Source of the DNA: Rodentolepis nana
Lineage: Eukaryota > Platyhelminthes > Cestoda > Cyclophyllidea > Hymenolepididae
Assembly: GCA_900617975.1 (NCBI GenBank)
Contig: UZAE01012587.1
Coordinates: 9,542-36,641, forward strand
Reading direction: 5' to 3'
Length of the DNA: 27,100 nt
How positions within the stretch are numbered: the stretch's first letter is position 1; each line of letters begins with the position of its first letter. Position numbers and translations under genes: made by a program. The notes below the pieces were generated by a model. That model ran no database searches. It saw nothing but the letters and a program-made list of their open reading frames with translations, and had not been told where the DNA came from. Below, one piece after another: positions 1 to 11,017 of this stretch.

Positions 1-2526
1 GAAACGCAGGTTTCTGTATCTTGAGACAGTATTGTCTGGTTGAAAATGTTTTGAGGCTAAAGGTCACGGAAAAAAGCACATGGCTATACTTGAATTATAA
101 AATGACTTAAATGTTAAGAACATTACAAACATTTTAAATTGATGTGTAATTAACTTCAGAGATTTTAATGCAAAACTAAACAAAATAATGTGCTCATCGT
201 TTCAGAGTTAGTCGTAGGTTCAGAAAAGTTTGCTTTCTTTGAATTGTTACTATGATTTCCTACATATTAATGGGGATAAATATCATCGGTCAATTGTTCC
301 TCCTTTCCGTGATAATAATGTGATTTATATAAAGACATCTCTCGGAGAGTACAAGTGACTGAATGATGCACTTGAAATTTCAATAGTATTCTTTTGTAAC
401 CTATTTTGTCGTTACTTTAGCTTAAAGTGTTGATATAAGTATAGAAGCTCAACAAAACATAGAGGCTTTATTCGGGATATTAGTTTAAACTAACAGATAT
501 AAAGAAATAAATAATGTTTTTATATATATTATTAGCTTAGGTCGCTTCCCAGATTCTTTAAGAAGCTAATTTAGTTGCTAATTTGACTAAATTTAACTAA
601 TTTTTCACCACAATGTATACACACATCTTTTACTTTCATGACATAAACAGCAAATAAAAATATACTGTATATGTCCGCTATTCAAATTATTTGAAATGAA
701 ATCCCTGAATAAATGCAATAAAGAGAATTGCAACCATATGATAATGTTGTAAGTAGTTTATTTGGAAGTTAGTATTTATCTCCTCAACTACAAAAACATT
801 GATGAAAAGCATTTAGTTCGCATTTATTAACATATTACTGTCAGCACTTATATTGAGAAACAATTTGAGTTTTAGCCAAAAAAACAAATTACGCTGAAAT
901 TTTTTCATGGTTTAGTGAAACTGAAGTTAAATTAGAAAATGTTTCTCCTAACTAATTGAGTAACCTTGTACATTGGAAAGACCTTTGTCGCAACTAAATA
1001 TCATATGTCATAGCTCTTTAATTAAATATCTTAACCTATTTTACTAATTTTTCCTATGGTTATTTAGAAATTATTTCCTGGAATTACATTGGTTACAAAG
1101 GCTAATGCTCCTACCAGTGGATTCCAAAGCAATCGAGTAACAAAATGTAATTTATATAGATCATCAAGAAAATTGTGATCTTAGATCTTCCTTGACGATT
1201 TATTATGAATTGTATATAAAACAATTTTATTGACATCTAGGTTGAAATAAGCGATCAAAATTTATGCAAACTTGGCAACACCAACAATTAAATTATGATG
1301 GCCTTGTCAGCCAAGCACATACTATTTGGATGTAATGCATAAAATTAAGGACCCGCTTGTATGCTCATGAAATATCTATAGTCCAGTACTGTGAATTGCC
1401 GTATGACCTTATCAAGAAGGACTTATATAAGCGTGAGAGAACTATTTTACTGCTTATACCAGCACGATAAAATAACATCCTCATTTATTATTTTTAAGTA
1501 CAATACAATTTACTTAATTATTTCGATAATAGCACTCATGTGTAGAGGATTACTACACTAGTAAAGCCTTGACAAACACAGAAATCTCTCTAGTAGATCT
1601 CCTATTAGGTATGTGTCCCGAACTCAACTATATTACCACAAGAGGTAGAATTAATACACGTATTACCAAGAACACGTCTATTCACGTAGAATGTGATATG
1701 TAATGTGTACACGCAGGAAGCTAAGTCATATTCAGCATGGCGGTTTGGTTTAAACACACGGAGGCCTCTGTTTGGCCACTGGTTGTACATTGAAAGAATA
1801 TTCTTTTGTCTAGGCAATCCCTTCCTGAGACTGGTAAATTTGCTGACATCTTTACCCTCCCTACAAACCCCGAAATATTTTAAACCTTTATGACACTTTC
1901 ATTTTCCGGTTCAATCGTACAGTTTATAACTCTTTGACTCCCATCATTTATGGTTGTTTATTGCAAAATATTACTTCATTATTAGCATTTAGGCAGTCTC
2001 GAAGGTGCAACAGTACAGCTGATCGTGCATGGTGCAATTGCGGTCTTGATGGGTGGGAACTCTTAGTCAATCACTAATCATTACCTTGTTTAGCAAACCT
2101 TTGACTGTATTTTATGAGCTATGCTTTATCAGTGGCACGCAACTCAAATAAATGTATTGCTCGTCATACCTCTGTTTCCTCTACATCATTGAGGTAGATG
2201 ATCAACTTTCGGGAGTCTTCCCCACTTAGGATCCTGCTAAAATGATCACTGAGCATAACTCTTGGTTTATTTATGTAGTAATCAGATTCAACCTACTTTC
2301 TTATATTAACATCATCTGAATGAAAAAATAATGTCTTATTCAGTGTGTTTTGCTTCCAACTCCAGAAGACTTTCGATTTTCGGCACTTTTAATTCACTGT
2401 GAATCAAAATGTAGTTGATTTAATTTCGTTTCTTTCGTTAAAGAGAAGGCATAGGGGTTTTCGTTCTGAGTCATCGGAACAAAGCTGAAAAGGTGTGAAT
2501 ATAAGAGTTATAATTTATTTAAATTC
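1..2526. other. AT-rich non-coding stretch, no gene recognised
   Basis: I see no convincing exon, RNA gene or transposon here. The only open frames are two short overlapping ones on opposite strands around 1605-1893, in a slightly more GC-rich patch; neither resembles a known family nor has a clear exon boundary. A loose inverted repeat lies at about 1158-1205. Confidence 0.5.
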
Positions 2527-2528
2527 TA

Positions 2529-2556
2529 TTAGGTTGGCAACTAAGTCATTCCCGAT
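2529..2556. repeat. mariner left terminal inverted repeat
   Basis: About 28 bp, near-perfect inverse of 3790-3816, flanked outside by TA. It lies downstream of the transposase stop because the gene runs leftward. Confidence 0.92.
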
Positions 2557-2602
2557 TTCAAATAAGAAGGCAAATTCGGAATTTTTGTTTAAAAATATAA
2601 CT

Positions 2603-3636
2603 TTATTCAATTAGATATTGGCCGTTCTTGTCGATGACCTTTTCCCATCGTTCTGGCAGAGTAAAAATTCCCCGTTCGTAAAATGTCTGGTCTTTGCTAT
2701 TAAAAAACTGAATTTGGTGTGATCCGACATCATCCGCGTTGTTAAAAATTTTACCATTTAAAGAGTTTTGCATGGAACGAAACAAATGGTAATCCGAAGG
2801 CGCAAGGTCAGGGCTATATGGTGGGTGTGACAAAACATCCCAACCCAGTTCCAATCATTTTTGCCGAGTAACCAAAGATGTGTGGGGCCTTGCGTTATCA
2901 TGATGGAAAACAACACACTCCCGATTTGATAATACCGGCCGCTTATCTTCAATTGCATCCATCAGTTTTTCCAGTTGTTCAACATACACATTTGAATTTA
3001 TCGTTTGGTTCTGCGGCATGAGTTCAAAATACAAAATTCCTTTGTGATCCCCCCACCAGACTGACAGCGTAATCTTTTTTGGTGAATCTCTGCTTTTCAT
3101 ACTGTTTGGGCTGGTTGATCTTGCTTCACCCATGATCTCTTCCGAGTAACATTGTTATAAACTATCCACTTTTCATCGCCAGTGACTAGGTTCTTCAGAA
3201 ATGGATCATTCCCATTGCGTTTCAGTAGCGGCGAATCACAGATGCTAATCCGTTGCGTCAAATGAATTTCCTTTAACTGGTGAGGGATCCATAAATCAAG
3301 TTTCTTGACATAACCAAGGGTTTTTCATTTTTTTTCAATGCATGTATGCGACACATTGGGCTTCTCTGCAATATCTCGTGTTGTGCTGTGACGATTTGAA
3401 TCGATAATGGCCTTGATATGGATTTCATCCACTTCGACTGGGCGGCCAGATCGTTGTGAATTTGTCTGTGAAAAATCACCGGAACGAAATCTTTCAAACC
3501 GATTTCGACACTGCCTTTCTTTTAAGGCTTCATCTCCGTATACGGCACATAACTTCTTTTGTGCTTGCGATGCGTTCTTACCTTTTCGGAAGTAATACAA
3601 TAAAATGTGTCGGAAGTGCACGTCCTGTTCTTTCAT
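2603..3636 (-). pseudogene. mariner transposase, broken by frameshifts and stops
   Basis: Reading leftward from an ATG at 3636, all parts of a mariner transposase of about 340 aa are present in changing frames. The N-terminal helix-turn-helix region (HFRHILLYYF near the start, RSGRPVE further on) ends at a frameshift in a poly-T run near 3330. The second frame carries the first catalytic Asp in VTGDE and reaches a TGA at 3097-3099. A further frameshift near 3079 leads to the third frame, with the second Asp in HHDNARPH, an in-frame TGA at 2855-2857, and the third Asp in [13 protein letters not shown] (the DD34D triad). It ends at the TAA at 2603-2605. Two frameshifts and two stops make it non-functional, although the catalytic residues survive. 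Confidence 0.93.
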
Positions 3637-3789
3637 TTTTAAATTGGGATAAAAACAAAACTAAAGAACTAAACAAAAAAATTGTTTACTAATTAACCTA
3701 GAAGCCCATACAGTAAGAAAAAATATAGGTTAGATGCTCTGGCTACGTTAACAAAACAAAAGAAAGTATAGAGTGAATCTGTCAACAAA

Positions 3790-3816
3790 AACGGCAATGA
3801 CTTAGTTGCCACCCAA
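3790..3816. repeat. mariner right terminal inverted repeat
   Basis: Inverse of the left repeat, ending ...GTTGCCACCCAA and followed by TA at 3817-3818. Confidence 0.9.
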
Positions 3817-3818
3817 TA

Positions 3819-4390
3819 TTTGGATAAACTTGTCTACTTATCACTTGTAATTGAAATTTTTTCCCCCAAACTTTCAAGTTTATTCATTTATGCCCTGGTT
3901 ATCGATTTTATTCGTTATTAATTGACTAGTGGGCAGGCATGTCATTAGGAATATTGGTTCCATGTCTAGTAATAACAAAATTCACTAGAATTTACTTAAA
4001 ATGATCTCTAATAGGACTAAGTTTGAGTTCAAAATAGTGTTTCAATTTTAAAATGATTTTGCGTTTTCTGACTATCACAGTTGAATACTCATTTATTTTC
4101 AATTTCAACGGCATATCATATCACTGATTATTAATATTTATTAAAATTTCCACCTAAGAAAATTGTTTTCTCCAAATTATGATCAAAAGACAGAAAGTCG
4201 AAAGGCTACTTTACCACTGCTACCATGTAAATCTGGTTCTTATAAATCATTATCTTCTGGTAGGGATTACATATCATTTACATTAAATTCAACTTTCCTA
4301 GGTCGCTGGCTTGATCCTAATTATACGTGGAGTAAAAAATGTCTTTTTTTCCACCTCTTCGGATTCTAATGACCCACAACTCTGGTTAGA
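3819..4390. other. non-coding; possible 5' part of TSP-1
   Basis: Short open frames at 4163-4369 and from 4311 precede the TSP-1 remnant. I cannot find the expected TM1 and W-x-C-x8-C loop in any of them, so they are not annotated as exons. Confidence 0.3.
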
Positions 4391-4707
4391 ATGGTGCTAT
4401 ACTGTTGGTGGAATGATGGCTTTGAGTACGCCCGTTGCCAACGCATATGGATATATAATGAATAGTATCAAGATAATATCTAATGTAATGGAAAATTATT
4501 TGCCTCACTAGTTTTTTATAGAATTGCAAGATTGTCTGCCCATTGTCACTTTTGGTAATGTTTACTGCAATGGTTGGAATAGGTTATCCCGATTATTGGG
4601 AGTGGAGCATAGTCGTGATTATAACCGCGATTTTCAATATGTGTGGTGCTCTTGGCACCACACTAATGCTACCTGCCGAAGAAGATATTGAAGTATTTAT
4701 TACTTAA
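4391..4707 (+). pseudogene. TSP-1: probable decayed four-pass membrane protein copy
   Basis: A TM2-like stretch starting CYTVGGMMALSTPVA (from about 4396) is followed, in another frame, by a TM3-like segment (LLVMFTAMVGIGYPDYWEWS), a short loop and a TM4-like hydrophobic run ending at the TAA at 4705-4707. The order hydrophobic-Y-x(3-4)-W-hydrophobic mirrors the end of TSP-2 (HHIDTQEWWSPF). The two halves are joined either by a frameshift or by a short intron: a possible acceptor, TTTTTTATAG, lies just before AATTGC near 4526. The first half of the protein was not found. An AATAAA lies 37 bp after the stop. It could be an unrelated small membrane protein; the family assignment is tentative. 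Confidence 0.35.
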
Positions 4708-4743
4708 AGCATTTAATCAATTTCACTGTAATGCTTCCATGAA

Positions 4744-4749
4744 AATAAA
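4744..4749 (+). other. AATAAA polyadenylation signal after TSP-1
   Basis: A canonical hexamer 37 bp beyond the TSP-1 stop, similar to the placement after TSP-2 (27 bp) and TSP-6 (90 bp). It supports a real 3' gene end here. Confidence 0.45.
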
Positions 4750-7425
4750 TGCTTGTATCACGCTATATTGACCAAAATTTATTGCTTGCTATTTTTGGCT
4801 CTGATAAACCGTCTTAGTTTATAATGTATGAAGACAACATTAATGACTGATAACAGGAGTAATCACAAATAGAAAAAATGGCAACATTATTCTTAAAAAG
4901 TACAAGTTATATAAGGGCAAGTTTTGAATTAAACCGAGTACCAATGTGTGCCAAGAAGCATGGACTAACCACAACGAGGGGCGAGAACATTATGAGCTTC
5001 TAATCACTCGTTTTAAGAGCAATCGGAGTGTATTAATTTAACAAAGGCACTCGCCAGCAATCAGGCTAACGCGGACGTATAGTAGGTCAATGGGCAATTT
5101 ACGCATAAATCAAACTCATCAATTAGACTCTTAATGCCTTAGAGATTGAAGCAGTCAATCAAACACTTATTGCTCTTTGATCAACCCTTCCATGATTCTT
5201 CATTATGCTTATCCTTGGCCTGTCTTTAAAATGTGCTAAGGTAATTACTTAATTAGCTCATACCTATAATAAATCGTCAATGTAATTATTTGCCAAATTT
5301 GTTTATTATCTCCGCCTGATATAATTCAAATTACTGTTTCGTTGGTCCAGCCAGCCATGGGTAGGGTAGTCAGTGTGAATTGTGGTAGGTATACTTTATC
5401 ATCGATTCTTGAGGAGAAATGTATCCCCTTTCATTAACACTGTTCCCAAGTGTCTAATGACTTAATTGTGTAGACTATTTCAGTTAATACATATTTTTTA
5501 TAGTGTTGTGGTTAAATTCCTTGCATTAAAACATGGTGTCATTTAAATCATTGTGTATTATACCTATAAATGCTAAGCCACCAACAGAACTAAAGCATAG
5601 TAAGTTGTACGGTGTGACAGAATAAGATCTCTCCTGTTTGTAAATAAAAAGATTGTTATCAAGCTGATTTTACGCAAAAGAGAACCCGAACCGGCCAAAG
5701 AAATATTCGATTTGTGTTAAAAATGTAATTACAGCTCAATATACATCGTACTCGTTAATTTGTAGTAGCAGCGCTTGACGACCTAGCATCTACGTTCAGC
5801 AAATTTGGCATAATTTATTTTACTCAGGGATGAAATTATGAAGAAAAAATTAAACAAAAAAAAACAAAATGAAAAATTTTTAATAACAAAAATAAATAGG
5901 TTTATCTATCGACAGTAATCGCTTAATGAATTTTGACTTTTTCCCATTGTACAAATGAAAACATTTCAACTGAGGGTATAAAATAATTATTTCAATAGAG
6001 ACTCTAACTATATCTCATTTTTTGACTTGTTGGAAGCACATTGCATGGCAAAGGCCAAAAGTACATGCCTGTCCAAATATGTCAGTCGCCCTAGACAGCA
6101 AATGAGGCCACGTGTTCAGAGATCTCCCGAACAATCAATAACCAAGGTCATTACGCTATTATCATAATTGAAAGCGTATATAATAACCATGCCTTCGGTC
6201 ATCGCAAAAACACTAATAATGCATTGCAAACAAATATGCACTCAGGGACACAACCGAACTGCCGCGAACCGTATACGTTCACAACAATCATCCATAGTCT
6301 CGATATAAAGCATGAAAATAATAAAATTACAAATTGTATTAAATTACTGGAAGAGTTTCTGCTTGATTATACCCATAACAGCAGAAAATGAACTCCACCT
6401 CAATTGTAAGCTTTTTAACAATATTTTCTGCATCACAGCAAATGTATGCTTGAATAAGAGATCTAACTTAATTTGCTATGTTATAATTCTGTAAGACTTT
6501 TAAAAAAATCTACTATATTTTTGAACGAATTCATGGCAGTTTCATTGTTCAATAATAGAATTTAAATAACATCGAAATAATTTGAAACTGGGTCTAATAC
6601 ACCCAAATTTATGAAGCAATACTTGATGTAGATTAGGTGACTTGATATATTGAAACTTTATTTTATAATTGGGCAACATTGAAAGCATACATAGAACTGT
6701 TGGAAAAGTATTCAAACTCGAACAGAAAATTCTAAAGAAACGAATTTGTATATTTATCCATGAAAAAACTGAAATTCAATTAGGGGTGTGTATTCTAAGT
6801 TAATTTGAAAGCAAAATAGAGATTTCATGTTTTCTAGAAGTTGATTCGCATAACTTCTTGCTCGAAAGTATAAGTATTTTTTTAAATTACTCACATGAGA
6901 ATGCATGCAAGATGAGCTCAGATTTAATCGACTAATTTGTTAATCTATTTAGTATCTATAAATAAGGTGGGTTTAGTATTTGCTTTTAATAGCTAAGAGT
7001 GTTGGAAATAATGGAAGTCTGATTACGTATGCATTCATAAAATTCTAAAAGTTATTTCATGAGATATTTTAAAATGTTTGTTTTAAGTACAATAGTTGTC
7101 AGTTGTTAAAATTGACGAAATAAACCATATAAACTAGAAAATCCTATCGGCTAAATAATATATATGGGAAAGTTCTGAACAAATCATAGAGTTTTTAGAC
7201 CATAGACTAGACCAAATGTTAATATAATCACCAGAATTTTTTTAAAAGGAATTCAGAAAATGCTTTAAAGATTTACCTGAAATTCTCAGAAAAAAACACA
7301 AGCAAAATTAACTTACAAATATATAAAGATTATTAATCTCCTTTGAAACAGCAGATATTTTAATAAAATTAATTAAAAGAAAATATAATTTTATTATCAC
7401 TTAAAAATTGTCTAAACAGAAAATA
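4750..7425. other. AT-rich intergenic stretch, no gene recognised
   Basis: About 2.7 kb without a supportable exon, RNA gene or repeat family. A 60-codon frame at 6312-6494 has no domain or splice context and looks like chance. Confidence 0.5.
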
Positions 7426-7524
7426 ATGAAGTCGTTTAACTTGCTTTTAATTTCAACATATTTGGCGCTTCTATTAACGTTGTTAGGTTATATCGTTAGG
7501 GTACTCTTAATAAACTTAAAATGA
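7426..7524 (+). CDS. possible 32-aa hydrophobic peptide or first exon of the next gene
   Basis: An ATG opens 32 codons rich in Leu, starting MKSFNLLLISTYLALLLTLL, which would serve as a signal peptide or membrane anchor. A weak donor (TTAG|GTTATA at 7486/7487) leaves one base of a codon, which is the phase needed to join the acceptor at 7723 of the following gene. If so, the next protein would be membrane-anchored or secreted. The donor is a poor consensus match and the reading is speculative; the frame may be chance. Confidence 0.2.
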   Translation: MKSFNLLLISTYLALLLTLLGYIVRVLLINLK

Positions 7525-7728
7525 AAAAAATCCGTTAATTTTCATCGTATTGCCACTTTATTTGCGAATAATTTTGCTTTTACAGTTTACTGTTAAATTT
7601 GCTCCTTGCCATAATATTCCAGTCTAACGGAAATTATCCGTAAAGAATTTTTATTTGTCATTAATTTTCCTGTTTAATTTTTCTTTTTTCTATATTATTA
7701 AAATTCTTTTCTTTATTCATTAGGCTTA

Positions 7729-8902
7729 ATGGGTGATTTCAAACACACTGGTTTTCGTTTGAGATCCTCTTCAAGTGATATTGAAAACTCGAATTATATT
7801 CCATCACCTGAAAAGCCAAGAGGTGCCGAAGCATGCGAGAGTAGTCGTTGTGTTTTTTAAAAATGTGATTTTACGTAGGTTATGCTCCTGGAAGCCCCCA
7901 AATGCAATTACTATTCGGTATTGTCTTGGCTAAAATTTATTTTCAATCTCTCAGATCAATTCGCCTGTATTAAAAACTCAACGATTTGTAATGATAAAGA
8001 CACTGAAAATATTGAATCGCTTTCAGCTTTCCTTCCTTCTAGTTATCTAAGTCCTATACGTAATTGCCTTTTTTCGACTTTAGTTTCTTTCTAGAACATA
8101 AGTCACCTTCTACATTTGTGGAGTCAATGTGCTCTGAGTCTATAACTGATAATTCTGCTAGTTTTTGCAGATCGAGTAATCCAAATATAATTTTTGAACA
8201 AAATATTTCTGATCTTTCCTACTCACCCGTTAAACCTGAGTTGACAACTTCACCTCTTAAAATGTCCACCCTCCCTGAGGTTACCGAACCTCTTTCAAGC
8301 ACTTTCAAGGAATTATCGATCGAAACTAATGTTCTGGAAGACAATAAAGTGTCTACCGACGTCAAAGTTAGCAGAATTAATGAAACAATTGACCCCACGT
8401 TAATAACACCTAAAAAAGTTTCTCTTGATCACACTTTTGAGTAAGTTTAGTTATTGAAGGTAACTCAAAATAATTGTGTAGTTTGTCGAGACGAACCTCA
8501 CGCTTGCTTCTTGCTCCCTATGTATGTGATCGGCAATTTTCTTGTTTATTTTTTTAAGTGGTACTTTATTATTACTTTCTATTCTGCTAGATTGCCTGTG
8601 AGTACGAGAGTAGTGATGAAGATAATCTTGAATGCCCACCAGTAAAACCCCCGGCTCCAATAATGTGTATGTGGCAAACCGAGGAACAGGAAGTAGCTTA
8701 TGAGAATACTGCCTTGAATATATCGATGGGATCGGTGGGATCTAATAAGCAATGGGATACTGTCGACAAATCTACTCAAACCACTGCCGAGTTTGATGTT
8801 CCTGCGTTATACTACAGTCCCAGAGGTGATCCCAGTGCTACTCAACTCAAAGAATGGATGAATAAGATATTTGACAACAAATTGCCAGATTTCGATTCTT
8901 AA
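7729..8902 (+). CDS. spliced gene of unknown function, about 278 aa predicted
   Basis: Four exons are predicted: 7729-7822, 7955-8059, 8095-8440 and 8611-8902. A splice acceptor at 7722-7723, just before the first ATG, suggests a further upstream exon. Phases agree: G|AT joins exons 1-2 and C|AA joins exons 2-3 across a 35-nt intron (GTAATTG...TTTCTTTCTAG). Exon 3 ends GA|GTAAGT with two codon bases. The best acceptor (8589-8590) is in the wrong phase, so AG at 8609-8610 or 8612-8613 must be used; this is the weakest join. The sum is 837 nt, a whole number of codons. The product is Ser/Thr-rich and acidic, with a long disordered-looking middle, an SSDEDN acidic patch and an amphipathic end (LKEWMNKIFDNKLPDFDS). 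I do not recognise a domain. Confidence 0.55.
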
Positions 8903-9398
8903 ATTCTCTGTTTTGTAGTATTTTTGTTCTTTTTTCAAGACCATTTGTTCGTTTCCCAATCAGTAAAGATTGTTTACGATTGTTTTGAAAATGTTTGCTT
9001 TCCAATTTTGAACATCAAATGACTATTATAATGCACTACCTTTTAACTTTTTACTTTACAATTTTTAGCTAGTACTCGCTCCATGAATACTAAAAATTGA
9101 TTAGACTTCAACTAGTAAAATACTCATGTTAATTATATCTTAGCTCAGTGTGCTGTTTAGGATCATAAATTAAGTTTTAACCTCGAACTCATATCCTGAT
9201 AACAGTGGCATGAATTCCATAAAACTAGTTGCCAACATAACACCATATCTTAGCTCTAGAAAGGAAGCAATTATAATTTTGCAAGCATCACAAATTTTGA
9301 TTTAAATTTACCGCACCGACAAATATCGATTTTTTGTTAAAAGTCATGACGGTATTGCATACAAAAGCGTGAATAGTTTTAGAAGTTATAAGCTCGAC
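8903..9398. other. intergenic; 3' flank of the spliced gene and 5' flank of TSP-2
   Basis: No exon is seen. The TSP-2 side holds an A/T-rich element GCATACAAAAGC near 9357, about 40 bp before the ATG, roughly where the other TSP genes carry an ATTTAA-type element; the match is weak. Confidence 0.35.
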
Positions 9399-9821
9399 AT
9401 GGATCCGATGATAACAAATATACTAATTGCCTTTCTATCAATCCTCATTTTCAGTGTTGCTATGGGAGTTGATGGATGGGGCTGTGGGGGAAGCATTTTG
9501 AGTGATGCCTGTATTTATTTAAGGTCAAATGAGGCAACCGGAGCTCTTCTTCTGACTGCGACATTATTTGTAGTCCTTTCTGCATGCTTTATGATCCTTC
9601 TGCTGATTATGGATGAAATTTGGGCTTATTTGGCGTCATGTATTAGCGCCGGTTTATCTGTCATCTTTGGATTAGCTGGGATCTTGCACCATATCGACAC
9701 ACAGGAATGGTGGTCACCTTTTCTTGCAACCGTGGCATTTTCATTTACTGTCATTCTCACAATTCACCTTTGTGCTGATATAATCGCCCATCGACACCAA
9801 ATACGACGAGCATTCGTTTAA
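9399..9821 (+). CDS. TSP-2: small four-pass membrane protein, 140 aa, intact
   Basis: One uninterrupted exon. The ATG at 9399 is chosen because it places W at residue 27, as in TSP-4, -6 and -7. TM1 spans about residues 4-23; loop 1 carries GWGCGGSILSDAC with C29 and C38; TM2 is about 48-70; a short cytoplasmic turn (MDEIW) follows; TM3 is about 77-97; loop 2 is HHIDTQEWW; TM4 is about 107-129. The alignment to the 130-aa members has no gaps, with ten extra basic C-terminal residues (ending HRHQIRRAFV). It has Ser at position 106, where TSP-4, -6 and -7 have Cys. Both loops probably face outside, with C29-C38 a likely disulfide. AATAAA lies at 9849-9854. It is nearest to the broken TSP-3. Function unknown. 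Confidence 0.88.
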   Translation: MDPMITNILIAFLSILIFSVAMGVDGWGCGGSILSDACIYLRSNEATGALLLTATLFVVLSACFMILLLIMDEIWAYLASCISAGLSVIFGLAGILHHIDTQEWWSPFLATVAFSFTVILTIHLCADIIAHRHQIRRAFV

Positions 9822-10798
9822 TCGACAACCCAATACGCGTCTTAATTTAATAAAATAATTTATCCTTATTAAAAATGTGTTTTACGACCTGAGTGAGACC
9901 CCTTCTGAATGACCAGGATGCCTAGCCTTTGCTAATACGAACTGGACGCTCGCTAGGTATTAATAGACTACTGTTGAATCAAATCCAAAGTGTGATAATA
10001 TATATGCTCATTTACTCCAAATACCTTTTTAGCTCAACATTGACCATATTCTAATACGGGTAGTCTTTCTATTGTTGATTTTGGAGATTAAAAGGCCTCC
10101 TAATTGATTGAAATTTCGGTATTGAAATGAGTTCATGGTACATTTATTTATTATATTAGGGCCACCCAAATATTTGCTATTGCTCAGTGTCAAAAGTTAG
10201 TGGGCTTTTCCAAACTTAATTATTAGTATAATATTCGAAAGGATATGTTTTATCTGTCGCGAATTCAGTTTAAATATGTATTAAGATGATTAAGCTATGA
10301 CATTCAGTAATTTGACAAAATTTTTCATAAAATTTTGATACTGTAAGTAAAAACCTTAAACATTCCGCTTCAACTCTCAAAATGAGTAAAATTTGAAACC
10401 CAGATAATTATTCTACCTTAATTTTATTAGTAAAAAGAGAAATATTCGATATATATTCTCGGAAAACTGGTCTCTATTATGAATATTAAAAAATATATTA
10501 AATTGAAAGAAAACTTTATTTATTTTTACAAATTTCCTCTTTACTCTTTAAAAGCTAAAACAAAAGACACTCTACCAATTTTGTACAAACAAACGTTTAA
10601 AGCTGTATGAAAATTATAATGATAATCTATTTCTTAATGGGCCAATTTGGCTTAAACTACTTAAGAAACAGATTCATTCAAGTGTTGTTGAAGTGTCCAA
10701 TCTAATTTCGTTAGTTATACAATTCCATTTCATAAGCATTCGATGTTAAAACTCGGTCTGTCAAAATGTGACACAAAAATCTCAAAATATCAAACGTT
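9822..10798. other. intergenic between TSP-2 and TSP-3
   Basis: AT-rich, no exon seen apart from the TSP-2 polyadenylation signal at 9849-9854. The sequence just before TSP-3 (CGATGTTAAAACTCGGTCTG, about 10741) loosely resembles the region before TSP-2 (9328-9355), as expected if the pair arose by local duplication. Confidence 0.4.
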
Positions 10799-11017
10799 GT
10801 GATAGGCCCACATGTGATTTTTGTACTTCTCGTCGAAATTTCCATTGATGGCTATGGATGTGGAGGAAGTATTTTACTTCCACCTTGCATGCAACTGACA
10901 AGACCCTTGATCTTAATATCTACATGTGTCTGGAGTATGACGTGTATTATTGTTGTCATTACTACAATCTTATTAGTTACAGCTGCCGTCTACGCTTTAC
11001 TTTGTCATGACCGTTAA
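10799..11017 (+). pseudogene. TSP-3: truncated relative of TSP-2
   Basis: The frame carries DGYGCGGSILLPPC, nearly the TSP-2 loop DGWGCGGSILSDAC with both cysteines kept and W27 changed to Tyr. A TM2-like hydrophobic run ends at a TAA after LLCHDR. There is no in-frame ATG: the frame opens after a TGA at 10769-10771, and TM1 is about six residues too short. TM3 and TM4 are missing in frame. A possible acceptor (TTTTCAG near 11103) followed by a hydrophobic stretch could be a remnant of TM3, but the match is weak. The copy is almost certainly dead unless it uses an unseen upstream exon. Confidence 0.75.

Larger units (their letters stand above)
2529..3816 (-). mobile_element. mariner (Tc1/mariner) transposon, full length, inactivated
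   Basis: This is a 1,288-bp element bounded by inverted repeats, with a TA dinucleotide outside each end (2527-2528 and 3817-3818), the expected mariner target duplication. The left end begins TTAGGTTGGCAACTAAGTCA. The right end read on the minus strand begins TTGGGTGGCAACTAAGTCAT, a close match with one missing base. The length is normal for mariner. The single gene inside runs on the minus strand and is broken. From memory, the ends and protein are closest to the mellifera-type group that includes Hsmar2-like elements; the subfamily is an inference. Confidence 0.95.

Noticed and set aside
1605..1893. Two overlapping short frames on opposite strands
   Set aside because: No recognisable domain, no splice context, and mutual overlap suggests chance openness in a GC-richer patch.
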